A stretch of DNA of 64,000 bases, from the NCBI GenBank assembly GCA_963706875.1, contig CAVPNW010000016.1:434001-498000 (forward strand), given 5' to 3'. Source of the DNA: Prado023 sp963706875 (lineage in GTDB: Bacteria; Actinomycetota; Actinomycetes; S36-B12; CAIYMF01). Positions 51,082 through 59,514 of this stretch are shown here, in pieces; the stretch's first letter is position 1; every line of letters starts with the position of its first letter. A program made the translations under genes and the position numbers. The notes beneath the pieces were generated by a model. It was not told the origin of the DNA. It did no database searches and saw nothing but the letters and a program-made list of their open reading frames with translations.

Positions 51082-52803
51082 ATGAGCGCGGCCACCCAGT
51101 TGACCTTCGACGACCTTGGCCCCGGGCTGGACCACGTGACCTTCGTCGTGGTCGACCTCGAGACCGATGGGGGCAGCCCCCAGGGCGCCGGGATCACCGA
51201 GATCGGGGCTGTCAAGGTCCGCGGTGGGGAGGTGGTCGGGCAGTTCCAGACGCTGGTGCACCTCGGCCGGCCGCTCCCGCCCTTCATCCGCGCCCTGACC
51301 GGCATCACCGACGAGATGCTGCTCAGCGCGCCACCACTGTCCGCCGCCCTTCCCGCGTTCCTCGAGTTCGCCCACGGGGCGGTCCTGGTGGCCCACAACG
51401 CGCCCTACGACGTCAGCTTCCTCAAGGGCGCATGCGAGCGCCTGGACATGCCGTGGCCCGATCCTCCCGTGGTGGACACAGCCCGGCTGGCGCGCCACGT
51501 CCTGACCCGCGACGAGGTCCCCAACTGCAAGCTGGGAACGCTCGCCCGGCACTTCAGGACCGAGGTGACCCCCAACCACCGCGCGCTGGCAGATGCGCAG
51601 GCGACCGTGGATGTCCTGCACGGGCTCATGGAACGGGTCGGCAACCTCGGGGTGCACACCCTCACCGAGCTGCAGGGGTACAGCAGCCGAGTCCCCGATG
51701 CGCGGCGGCGCAAGCGCGGCCTGGCCGACGGCCTGCCCGACGGGCCGGGGGTCTACGTCTTCGAGGACTCCCAGGGGGCAGCGCTCTACGTCGGGACGTC
51801 CCGCTCGATCCGCAGGCGCGTCCTGAGCTACTTCACCGCCGCCGAGCAGCGCCGCCGGATGACCGAGATGGTGGGCCTGGCGGCCAAGGTCGTCGCCGTT
51901 CCGTGCGCCACGCCCCTGGAGGCCCAGGTGCGCGAGCTGCGCACGATCGCCTCCCGGGCGCCGCGGTACAACCGGCGTTCGACCCGGCCACAGAACGCCG
52001 TCTGGCTCAAGCTGACTGTCGAGCGGTTCCCCCGGGTCAGCGTGGTGAGCAAGGTCCGTGACGACGTCGAACGAGGGGCGCGCTACATCGGGCCCTACAC
52101 CAGCAGGCGCACCGCTGAGGCGGCCGCGGAGGCCCTCGCAGAGGCGCTCCCGCTGCGCACCTGCTCCCAGACACTGTCGAGCAGGCCCAAGGCCTCTGCG
52201 TGCGTCCTGGCCGACCTCGGTCGCTGCCCTGCGCCCTGCGTCGGGGCTGTGACATCGCAGGAGTACGCAGCCATCGTCGCGCGGGCACAGCTGGCGCTCG
52301 GAAGCGACCCGGCCGAGGTCGTGGACGCCCTGACCGCCCGGATGGACGTCCTGGCCGGCCAGGAGCGCTACGAGGAGGCTGCTGCGTGGCGCGACCGCCT
52401 CAACGCCCTGCTGCGCGGCGTCGACACCGCCACAACCAGCGACGTCCTCGGGCAGACCCACCAGATCGTCGCCGCCCGGCCCACCGACGACCGCGGGTGG
52501 GAGGTCCACGTCATCCGCCACGGGAGGCTGGCCGCGGCCGGGCTGATCCCGGCCGGGGTCGACCCGACCGGCCCACTCGCAACGATCCTTGCCGCCGCCG
52601 AGGAGGTGGCTGCACCCGTGCGGCCCACCTCGGCCGCGCTGCCGGAGGAGACCCAGATCCTGGCCCGTTGGCTGTTCTCCCCCGGCGTGCGGCTGGTCAA
52701 CCACGACGGACCGCCCCTGGCCCTCCCCCTGCGGGGGGCGGCATCGCGCAGGGACGCGTTCGAGGTCGACCTGCGCGACCCCGTGCTGGGCCTGGTCCGG
52801 TAG
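51082..52803 (+). CDS. DEDD exonuclease fused to a GIY-YIG (UvrC-N-like) nuclease
   Basis: About 573 residues. The N-terminal DnaQ-type 3'-5' exonuclease has VVVDLETDGGS (D, E), LVAHNAPYDVSFLK (D) and NHRALADAQATVD (H, D), all catalytic positions present. A GIY-YIG domain follows (GPGVYVFEDSQGAALYVGTSRSIRRRVLSYF in parts, about residues 218-248) with a UvrC-like UVR/Cys region (CVLADLGRCPAPCVG). This fusion is conserved in actinobacteria (M. tuberculosis Rv2191) and resembles UvrC/Cho plus an epsilon-like exonuclease. A DNA-repair role is likely; the substrate is not established. It is leaderless and divergent from the zinc-ribbon gene. Confidence 0.88.
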   Translation: MSAATQLTFDDLGPGLDHVTFVVVDLETDGGSPQGAGITEIGAVKVRGGEVVGQFQTLVHLGRPLPPFIRALTGITDEMLLSAPPLSAALPAFLEFAHGAVLVAHNAPYDVSFLKGACERLDMPWPDPPVVDTARLARHVLTRDEVPNCKLGTLARHFRTEVTPNHRALADAQATVDVLHGLMERVGNLGVHTLTELQGYSSRVPDARRRKRGLADGLPDGPGVYVFEDSQGAALYVGTSRSIRRRVLSYFTAAEQRRRMTEMVGLAAKVVAVPCATPLEAQVRELRTIASRAPRYNRRSTRPQNAVWLKLTVERFPRVSVVSKVRDDVERGARYIGPYTSRRTAEAAAEALAEALPLRTCSQTLSSRPKASACVLADLGRCPAPCVGAVTSQEYAAIVARAQLALGSDPAEVVDALTARMDVLAGQERYEEAAAWRDRLNALLRGVDTATTSDVLGQTHQIVAARPTDDRGWEVHVIRHGRLAAAGLIPAGVDPTGPLATILAAAEEVAAPVRPTSAALPEETQILARWLFSPGVRLVNHDGPPLALPLRGAASRRDAFEVDLRDPVLGLVR

Positions 52804-52837
52804 GTCCGTCAGGCGCCAGCTGGGGCCCCGATCGGGA

Positions 52838-54505
52838 TCAGTGCTGGTGCTCGGCGATCTCAGCTGCCGCAGCGGAGCCGGACTCGACCGCCTCGTGCAG
52901 CTCGTGCTCGATGTGGACCTGGGCTGCCGCCAGCTCCTCGTCGCTGGGCAGGGGCACGTTGTCGGCGTAGAAGAACCGCGACCAGCGCGAGCGGCGCTTC
53001 TGGCTCCGGCTCGCGGGGTTCGCCACGCCGTTCTCGTCGACGGACTCGGGCAGCGCCAGTGGCTCGACGTCGGTCTTCGACAGGATCTTCGCGCGGTACT
53101 CCTCGTCCACCGGCTCGTGGATCTCGAGGAACTCACCACTGGGCAGGCGCAGCACCCGACCGGTCTCCCGGCCGTGCAGGAGCATGTCGCGGTCGCGACG
53201 CTGCAGGGACAGTGCCATCCGCTTGGTCACGATGAATGCCACCACCGGACCGACGAAGAGCAGGACCTGCAGGACCCGGATCATCGTGTTGAAGCTCAGG
53301 TCGAAGTTGTAGGCGATGATGTCGTTGCCGCCGCCGATCATGAGCACGATGTAGAAGGTCAGCATCGCCGCGCCGATGGCGGTGCGTGTGGGTGCGTTGC
53401 GCGGGCGGTCGAGCAGGTGGTGCTCCCGGTTGTCCTTGCCGGTGGCATAGCGCTCGATCCACGGATACACCGCGACCAGCACGAGCAGCAGCGGGGCGAG
53501 GACCATGGCCGGGATGATGAGGCTCAGTGTCAGGGTGTGGCCGAACGCCACGATCTCCCACGGGGGCATCAGTCGCAGGGCGCCGTCGAGGAAGCCCACG
53601 TACCAGTCAGGCTGCGAACCGGCAGTGACCTGGTCTGGCATGTAGGGACCGTAGGCCCAGATCGGGTTGATCTGGAACAAGCCCGCCATCGCCACGATGG
53701 TGCCGAACACGACGAAGAAGAAGCCGCCTGCCTTGGCCATGTACACCGGCATGAGCGGGTAGCCCACGACGTTCTCATTCGTGCGACCCGGTCCGGGGAA
53801 CTGCGTGTGCTTCTGGTACCAGACCATCATCAGGTGGGCGGTCACCAGCGCGAGGATCAGCCCGGGGACCAACAGGATGTGGACGCCGTACAGCCTCGGG
53901 ATGAAGGAGGTCCCGGGGAACTCCCCATCGAAGATGAGGAAGGACAGCCAGGTCCCGATCACCGGGGAGGCCTGGATGATGCCCTGGGTGATCCGCAGGC
54001 CCGTGCCCGAGAGCAGGTCGTCGGGAAGCGAGTAGCCCGAGAAGCCGGCCGCGATGGCCAGCAGGAACAGCACGACGCCGATGACCCAGTTGATCTCGCG
54101 CGGCTTGCGGAACGCCCCCGTGAAGAACACGCGCAGCAGGTGGATCGCGATCGCGGCCACGAAGAACAGGGCCGCCATGTGGTGGATCTGGCGGATCAGC
54201 AGCCCGCCTCGGACATCGAAGGAGATGTCGAGCGTCGAGGCCATCGCCTCGCTCATCTTCACGCCCTTCAGGGGCGCGTAGGAGCCGTCATAGACGACCT
54301 CGATCATCGACGGCTTGAACCACAGGGTCAGGTAGACGCCCGTGAGCAGGATGACGATGAACGAGTACAGCGCGATCTCGCCGAGCATGAACGACCAGTG
54401 ATCCGGGAAGACCTTGTTCAGGCTGCGCCGGATGAAGCTGGAATTGCCCAAGCGGTCGTCGACCCAGCCCGCACCCTTGCCCCCGGTCTCATACACCACA
54501 CTCAT
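52838..54505 (-). CDS. qcrB: Cytochrome bc1 complex cytochrome b subunit
   Basis: A 555-residue membrane protein. Haem-binding histidines lie in RQIHHMAALFFVAAIAIHLLR and GVHILLVPGLILALVTAHLM (in parts), and the Qo-site stretch after them includes PWEIVAFGHT (PEWY-region equivalent). A long C-terminal cytoplasmic extension (about 120 residues) is typical of actinobacterial QcrB. It oxidises menaquinol in the bc1-aa3 supercomplex. The ATG overlaps the qcrA stop (ATGA at 54502-54505). Confidence 0.95.
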   Translation of the reverse strand: MSVVYETGGKGAGWVDDRLGNSSFIRRSLNKVFPDHWSFMLGEIALYSFIVILLTGVYLTLWFKPSMIEVVYDGSYAPLKGVKMSEAMASTLDISFDVRGGLLIRQIHHMAALFFVAAIAIHLLRVFFTGAFRKPREINWVIGVVLFLLAIAAGFSGYSLPDDLLSGTGLRITQGIIQASPVIGTWLSFLIFDGEFPGTSFIPRLYGVHILLVPGLILALVTAHLMMVWYQKHTQFPGPGRTNENVVGYPLMPVYMAKAGGFFFVVFGTIVAMAGLFQINPIWAYGPYMPDQVTAGSQPDWYVGFLDGALRLMPPWEIVAFGHTLTLSLIIPAMVLAPLLLVLVAVYPWIERYATGKDNREHHLLDRPRNAPTRTAIGAAMLTFYIVLMIGGGNDIIAYNFDLSFNTMIRVLQVLLFVGPVVAFIVTKRMALSLQRRDRDMLLHGRETGRVLRLPSGEFLEIHEPVDEEYRAKILSKTDVEPLALPESVDENGVANPASRSQKRRSRWSRFFYADNVPLPSDEELAAAQVHIEHELHEAVESGSAAAAEIAEHQH

Positions 54506-55524
54506 GAGCGCTCCCAGAAACTCGGTCCGACGGGCTGCTGGAAGTCACTGACGGCCACCAGGTAACCCTCGTCATCCACGGTGATCGGCAACTGCGGCAT
54601 CTGCCGGGCAGCGGGACCGAAGACCACGTTGCCCGAATCCGCCAGGTCGAATGTCGACTGGTGGCACGGACACAACAAATGGTGCGTCCGCTGCTCGTAG
54701 AGCGCAATCGGACAGCCGACGTGCGTGCAGATCTTCGAGTAGGCCAGGATCCCCTGGTAGTCCCACGCCTCACCCTGCTGGGAGACGATCTCGTCCGGCC
54801 TCATCCGCACGAGGATGATCGCGGCCTTGGCCCGGGCATTGAGGTTGCCCTCCTCCTCCTCGACTTCGTGGAGGTTGGCGGGGACGGCAGCGACCAGGCC
54901 ACCGACGGGGACGTCCTCCGGCTTGATCGGGTTCAACGAGACGTCGGTGACTATGCGCATGTCGGAGTCCCAGATCGTCTGCTCCAACTGCTCAGCCGGG
55001 CTGGGCGCTCCCTGGGGGGACGTGTAGAGGTCGCGCAGCAGGATCACCAGCGGGAGCGGGAGCACCAGCATGGCGCCGATCAGCGTGCGCCGGATGATCG
55101 GGCGCTGGGCGAAGCCGGAGTCGGCCAGCCCGCGGTCGAAGGCCTCCACCGCGGCCCGGCGCTCGTCGGGCTCCGAGCGCAGCTCGTGGCGCATCGCCAC
55201 GACCTCGTTGCCGGGCATCAGCTTGCGCGCCCAGTGGATGGCGCCCAGGCCGATCAGCAGGATCCCCAGGCCCAGGCTGAGCCCGAGGGCGACGTTCAGG
55301 GCACCGATCGGACCCAGGAGCGGGATCTCGACCCCGGCGTCCACTGGGATCACCACATAGGCCACGAGGGACGCCAGGATCAGCAGGGTTGCGAGCACGA
55401 ACAGCGTGGCGACCTGCCGTTCGGCGCGCTTGGCGGCCCGGGGGTCGACGTCCGTGCGTCGCGGGTGGTGGGCCGCCTCGGTCGCGGTGACGAAGTCCGG
55501 CTCGGTCTCGGTCGAGTCGCTCAT
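54502..55524 (-). CDS. qcrA: Cytochrome bc1 complex Rieske iron-sulfur subunit
   Basis: A 340-residue protein with three N-terminal membrane helices, as in actinobacterial QcrA. The 2Fe-2S ligands are in CTHVGCP and CPCHQST (about residues 275-297). A Ser/Thr/acidic N-terminal tail precedes the helices. It passes electrons from menaquinol to the dihaem QcrC. Its ATG overlaps the qcrC stop (55521-55524). Confidence 0.95.
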   Translation of the reverse strand: MSDSTETEPDFVTATEAAHHPRRTDVDPRAAKRAERQVATLFVLATLLILASLVAYVVIPVDAGVEIPLLGPIGALNVALGLSLGLGILLIGLGAIHWARKLMPGNEVVAMRHELRSEPDERRAAVEAFDRGLADSGFAQRPIIRRTLIGAMLVLPLPLVILLRDLYTSPQGAPSPAEQLEQTIWDSDMRIVTDVSLNPIKPEDVPVGGLVAAVPANLHEVEEEEGNLNARAKAAIILVRMRPDEIVSQQGEAWDYQGILAYSKICTHVGCPIALYEQRTHHLLCPCHQSTFDLADSGNVVFGPAARQMPQLPITVDDEGYLVAVSDFQQPVGPSFWERS

Positions 55525-56312
55525 CGCAGCTTGGCTCCGATCCAGATGGCGAACCCGGCCATGAGGCCCAGTCCGAGGGTGAACAGCAGTGCGCCCTCAG
55601 TCACCGGACCGAACGAACCCAGGCCCAATCCGCCCGGCTGGGTCTGGGTCTGCAGGTGCGCGACGTACTTGAGGATGTCCTGCTTCTCCGGCTCGCTCAA
55701 GGTTCCGTCGCCGAAGACGGGCATGTTCTGCGGACCGGTGAGCATGGCCTCCCACACCTGCTGTTGCGTGGCTGGCATCAGGCTCGGGGCGTACTTGCCC
55801 TCGGTGAGTGCGGCGCCACTGCCAGCGAAGTTGTGGCACTGGGCGCAGTTCGTGCGGAACAGCTCCCCGCCGACGGCGAGGTCCGCGTTCGTGGTGTCGA
55901 GTTGCTCGGCAGTCGGGATCGCCGGTCCGGGGCCGAGCGTTGCGACGTACGCGGCCAGCGCGGCGATCTGCGGCTCGGTGTAGCTGGGTTCCTTGCGCTC
56001 CACCTGCACGGTGGGAGCCGCCAGCGGCATGCGACCGGTGGACACCTGGAAGTGCACCGATGCGGCACCGGCCCCGATCAGGCTCGGTGCGACGCTCGTG
56101 CCCTCGGCGTTCAGGCCGTGGCAGGACGCACAGCCCTCGAGGTAGAGCGCCTGGCCCTCCTCGACCGCCGTCTCGCTGTGGGGCGACCCGGCGGCACGGG
56201 CTGCGGTGCTCGTGTTCACGAGCGCGTAGATCGTGCCGATGATCGCGAGTGCGCCGAGCAGCAGCAGCATGAGCGCCGCCGGGTGCCTGCGTCGGGCTAC
56301 TTGAGTGTTCAC
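55521..56312 (-). CDS. qcrC: Dihaem cytochrome c subunit of the bc1 complex
   Basis: About 263 residues. One N-terminal membrane anchor, two c-type haem motifs (CASCH, about residue 56, and CAQCH, about residue 159) with Met ligands in GRMPL and NMPVF, and a C-terminal membrane helix. The dihaem form replaces a soluble cytochrome c and links directly to the aa3 oxidase. The GTG at 56312 follows an AGGTAGG-like site. It lies 50 nt after ctaE on the same strand. Confidence 0.93.
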   Translation of the reverse strand: MNTQVARRRHPAALMLLLLGALAIIGTIYALVNTSTAARAAGSPHSETAVEEGQALYLEGCASCHGLNAEGTSVAPSLIGAGAASVHFQVSTGRMPLAAPTVQVERKEPSYTEPQIAALAAYVATLGPGPAIPTAEQLDTTNADLAVGGELFRTNCAQCHNFAGSGAALTEGKYAPSLMPATQQQVWEAMLTGPQNMPVFGDGTLSEPEKQDILKYVAHLQTQTQPGGLGLGSFGPVTEGALLFTLGLGLMAGFAIWIGAKLR

Positions 56313-56362
56313 TGGCCTACCTCTGCAGGGATCGGTTTGCGGGGGCGGGGACGACGGGTGGA

Positions 56363-56971
56363 CTACTTCAGGACGTAGATCGTGAAGAACAGGGCGATCC
56401 ACACGACGTCGACGAAGTGCCAGTAGTAGCTGGTCACGATGGCCGCCGTCGCCTGCTCATGGCCGTACCGCCGCGAGGCGTAGGACCGGGCCAGGACGAA
56501 CAGGAACGCCACGAGGCCGGCGATCACGTGCAGGCCGTGGAAGCCCGTGGTCAGGTAGAACGCCGAGCCATAGGCCGAGGACGACAGCGTCAGCCCCTCG
56601 ACCTGGATCAGGTGGGCGTACTCGAAGACCTGGCCGCCGATGAAGATCGCGCCCAGGACGAACGTGAGGATGTACCAGCGCTGCATCCGGTGCACGTCTC
56701 CGCGCTCGGCGGCCAGCACACCCATCTGGCAGGTCACGCTCGAGGAGACCAGGATCAGGGTGTTCACGGTCGCGAAGCCCACATTGAGGAACTGCGTCTG
56801 CTCGGCCCACACCTCGGGGTTGGTCGAGCGGAGCGTGAAGTACATCGCGAAGAGTCCAGCGAAGAACATCAGCTCGCTGGACAGCCAGATGATCGTGCCC
56901 ACGGCCACCTTGTTGGGGTGGGTCGGGTGGGCACCGGGGTGCGCGGAGGTCACAACGGTTGTCGAAGCCAC
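56363..56971 (-). CDS. ctaE: Cytochrome c oxidase subunit III
   Basis: A 202-residue protein with five membrane helices, including GTIIWLSSELMFFAGLFAMYF and TTGFHGLHVIAGL, and ending YYWHFVDVVWIALFFTIYVLK (in parts), the classic subunit III C-terminus. First gene of the ctaE-qcrC-qcrA-qcrB operon, the usual actinobacterial order. Start is a GTG with a weak CAGACT box 6 nt upstream. It stabilises the aa3 oxidase and its proton uptake. Confidence 0.94.
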   Translation of the reverse strand: MASTTVVTSAHPGAHPTHPNKVAVGTIIWLSSELMFFAGLFAMYFTLRSTNPEVWAEQTQFLNVGFATVNTLILVSSSVTCQMGVLAAERGDVHRMQRWYILTFVLGAIFIGGQVFEYAHLIQVEGLTLSSSAYGSAFYLTTGFHGLHVIAGLVAFLFVLARSYASRRYGHEQATAAIVTSYYWHFVDVVWIALFFTIYVLK

Positions 56972-57071
56972 GCGCGCAGTCTGTCAGATCTGTCCCGGAG
57001 TTCCCACCCGGACCCCGGTCTCGCGGGCAACGTGTCCCGCCCTGCTCCCCCGCGCCGGCGCGGGGACCAAG

Positions 57072-57077
57072 TAGCAT
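57072..57077 (+). promoter_or_regulatory. Candidate -10 box for the receiver-trpD operon
   Basis: TAGCAT, with a short leader containing CAGGAG before the ATG at 57107. Confidence 0.4.
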
Positions 57078-57106
57078 CCCCCCAGACGCAACCCACAGGA
57101 GTCCCC

Positions 57107-57529
57107 ATGCCCAGCCCCCAGGCCCCCCGACCGCTGCGGGTCATGGTCTACAGCGACGACCTCACCGTCCGGCGCGCCGTGATCAACGCCCTGGGCACGC
57201 GCCCGGATCCAGACCTCCCCGAGCTGGAGTTCGTGGAGGTCGCCACCGGTCCCGTGGTCGTGCGCACGGCGGATGCCGGCGGCCTGGCCCTGATGATCCT
57301 CGACGGCGAGGCCACCCCGACCGGAGGCCTCGGGCTGACCCGCCAGCTCAAGGACGAGATCCACCGCTGCCCGCCCATCCTCGTGCTCACCGGACGCCCA
57401 CAGGACGCCTGGTTGGCCACATGGTCGCGGGCCGACGCGGTGGTGGGCCACCCGATCGACCCGGGCCAGCTGGCCGAGGCCGTCTCCGGCCTGCTGCGCA
57501 CCCGGCTCGCGGCGACCACGCGCCCGTGA
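57107..57529 (+). CDS. Single-domain receiver-like protein
   Basis: A 140-residue protein with a CheY-like fold: LRVMVYSDDLTVRRAV at the N-terminus, the phospho-Asp in LMILDGEATPTGG (about residue 67), ILVLTGR with Thr, but no clear Lys at the KP position (VVGHPID). It lacks a DNA-binding domain. CAGGAG precedes the ATG. Its stop overlaps the trpD start (GTGA at 57526-57529). Similar proteins sit beside ctaE and trpD in actinobacteria. Partner unknown. Confidence 0.72.
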   Translation: MPSPQAPRPLRVMVYSDDLTVRRAVINALGTRPDPDLPELEFVEVATGPVVVRTADAGGLALMILDGEATPTGGLGLTRQLKDEIHRCPPILVLTGRPQDAWLATWSRADAVVGHPIDPGQLAEAVSGLLRTRLAATTRP

Positions 57530-58620
57530 ACGAGGCACCACTGACCGACTGGGTCGACGTCCTCGAGGCGCTGCTGGCCGGTGAGGACCTCAACGCCCCC
57601 ACCACCACCTGGGTGATGGCCGAGATGCTCACCGGGTCCGCCCCCCCGGCCAACACGGCCGCGTTCCTCGTGGCACTGCGGGCCAAGGGCGAGACTGCCC
57701 GAGAGGTGTCCGGCCTGGTGACCGGCATGATGAACGCCAGCGTGCCGCTGGACATCGAGGGTCCGGTGGTGGACACCTGCGGCACGGGCGGCGACCGATC
57801 GCACACGGTGAACATCTCAACGATGGCCGCGGTCGTCGCGGCGGCGGCTGGGGCCCGCGTGGCCAAGCACGGCAACCGGGCGGCATCCTCCCAGAGCGGG
57901 TCCGCCGACATGCTCGAGGCCCTCGGCGTGGTGATCGACCTGCCCGCTGCCGCTGCGGCCGAGGCGGGTCGACTGCTGGGCATCACGTTCTGCTTCGCCC
58001 CGGTCTTCCACCCGGCCATGCGCCACATCGGCCCGATCCGCCGGGAGCTGGGCATCCGCACCGTGTTCAACGTCCTGGGGCCGCTGGCCAACCCCGCGCA
58101 TCCCGCTGCCCAGGTGCTCGGCGTGCCCACCGAGGCCATCGGCGACCTCATGTCCGGCGTGCTGGCAGCCCGGGGCACCAAGGCCCTGGTCGTCCATGGC
58201 GATGACGGCCTCGACGAACTCACCGTCTACGCCACCTCGTCCGTCTGGGACCTCACGGGCGACGAGCCGCGACGAGTCACCCTCGACCCGGCCGCCCTCG
58301 GGATCCCGGCACCGGCCCCCGACGCCCTGCGCGGTGGATCAGCCAAGCGCAACGCCGCGGTGTTCCGAGCACTGCTGGACAACCCCGATGATCCGAGCGT
58401 CGCCGGGATCCGCGACGCGGTCTGCCTGAACGCCGCGGCGGCCCTGGTGGCCTACACCGCTGCCGGGGGCAGCCTCCCGGTCGTCATCCCCGGGGCGACG
58501 ACCGACCTCGGGACCCGGATGGCCGCAGCCCTGCCCGCTGCCCGTGAGGCGCTGTCCTCCGGTGCAGCACGCGCCCTGCTCGACCGGTGGATCTCCACCA
58601 GCCAGGACCTGCAGCCGTAG
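57526..58620 (+). CDS. trpD: Anthranilate phosphoribosyltransferase
   Basis: About 364 residues. PRPP- and anthranilate-site motifs: VDTCGTGGDRSHTVNIST (about residues 84-101), KHGNRAASSQSGSADMLEALG, RTVFNVLGPLANP and VVHGDDGLDELT. It joins anthranilate and PRPP in tryptophan synthesis. The GTG overlaps the receiver gene's stop. Other trp genes are not in the window. Confidence 0.95.
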   Translation: MNEAPLTDWVDVLEALLAGEDLNAPTTTWVMAEMLTGSAPPANTAAFLVALRAKGETAREVSGLVTGMMNASVPLDIEGPVVDTCGTGGDRSHTVNISTMAAVVAAAAGARVAKHGNRAASSQSGSADMLEALGVVIDLPAAAAAEAGRLLGITFCFAPVFHPAMRHIGPIRRELGIRTVFNVLGPLANPAHPAAQVLGVPTEAIGDLMSGVLAARGTKALVVHGDDGLDELTVYATSSVWDLTGDEPRRVTLDPAALGIPAPAPDALRGGSAKRNAAVFRALLDNPDDPSVAGIRDAVCLNAAAALVAYTAAGGSLPVVIPGATTDLGTRMAAALPAAREALSSGAARALLDRWISTSQDLQP

Positions 58621-58629
58621 GAGGCGACG

Positions 58630-59106
58630 ATGGCCAAGTCCGCCCGTCAGCGCGCGATGCCCAGAACGCCGCAGGACCGTCCGCCCGCGCCCCCGCCGCC
58701 GGCCGCCTCAGCTGCCCCGGACGGCCAGAAGTCGAACCCGCCTGCCTCTCTCAAGCAGACCACCAGAGTGGTCCCCACGGAGCCCGAGTACCTGATCGCG
58801 GGCACCAAGTGCGTCTCTGGTCACGTTCGCGGACAGGAGCTCGACGCTGGGCGGCTGGGCACCGTGCCGAGCAGGGAGCGGGCACGGATCGGCTTCGGGT
58901 TGGTCGTGTGGTGCGTGGCCGGGCTGGCGTTCCTGGCCGTCGGCGGGATCACCGACTTGAGGTGGGCCACGTTCGCTGCCCAGGTCGCCGTGCTCTGGCT
59001 GGCGTTCGCCGCCTTCGTGGTGCGCGCGGCCGGGCACCGCAAGCGCTGCTGGCGCACACGAACCTGGCGACACGCGTGGGGTGGCCTTGCCCCAGGGTCG
59101 AGCTGA
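58630..59106 (+). CDS. Hypothetical membrane protein
   Basis: A 158-residue protein. The first 50 residues are basic and Pro/Ala-rich; CVSGHVRGQELD follows, then two hydrophobic helices (about residues 78-98 and 103-125) and a basic C-terminus. GGAGG lies about 8 nt before the ATG. It follows trpD by 9 nt. Composition and start context support a gene; no family is recognised. Confidence 0.6.
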   Translation: MAKSARQRAMPRTPQDRPPAPPPPAASAAPDGQKSNPPASLKQTTRVVPTEPEYLIAGTKCVSGHVRGQELDAGRLGTVPSRERARIGFGLVVWCVAGLAFLAVGGITDLRWATFAAQVAVLWLAFAAFVVRAAGHRKRCWRTRTWRHAWGGLAPGSS

Positions 59107-59115
59107 GGGGGCCGC

Positions 59116-59514
59116 TCAGAACTGGCGCTTGGGGCCCTGGTAGTACTCGAACACCCAGTACGCCGACGACATGATCACCAGCACCGCACCGGCGGCGACG
59201 ATCCACGCGGCGAATGCCAGCCCGGCGAAGGTGATCGCCGCCGAGGCACCCACGAGCAGGGGCGCCCATGAGTGCGGGCTGTAGAAGCCGTAGTCGGGGT
59301 CGGCGTCCCAGATCTCGGCGTCCGGGAGGTCCTCCGGCTGGTCGGGCAGTCGCTTGGCGGTGACCACCAGGTAGAAGCCGATCATCGCCGACAGGAACGC
59401 GGTCAGGACCAAGGCGACCGTTCCGGCCTCGTCATGGGACATGATCCAGTAGACGCTCGCGACCAGGAGGTAGAAGACGGCACCGCCGATGAAGAGCTTG
59501 CCTGCGAGCTTCAC
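59116..59514 (-). CDS. ctaF: Cytochrome c oxidase subunit IV (actinobacterial type)
   Basis: About 132 residues with four hydrophobic helices in two pairs. KLAGKLFIGGAVFYLLVASVYWI near the start, LPDQPEDLPDAEIWDADPDYGFYSPHSWAP between the pairs (in parts) and YYQGPKRQF at the end match the actinobacterial CtaF family. The GTG overlaps the ctaD stop (GTGA at 59511-59514). Confidence 0.9.
   Translation of the reverse strand: MKLAGKLFIGGAVFYLLVASVYWIMSHDEAGTVALVLTAFLSAMIGFYLVVTAKRLPDQPEDLPDAEIWDADPDYGFYSPHSWAPLLVGASAAITFAGLAFAAWIVAAGAVLVIMSSAYWVFEYYQGPKRQF

Noticed and set aside
50962..53139. Long minus-strand extension upstream of the zinc-ribbon gene
   Set aside because: Antisense to the DEDD/GIY-YIG nuclease; only the last 78 codons look like a protein.
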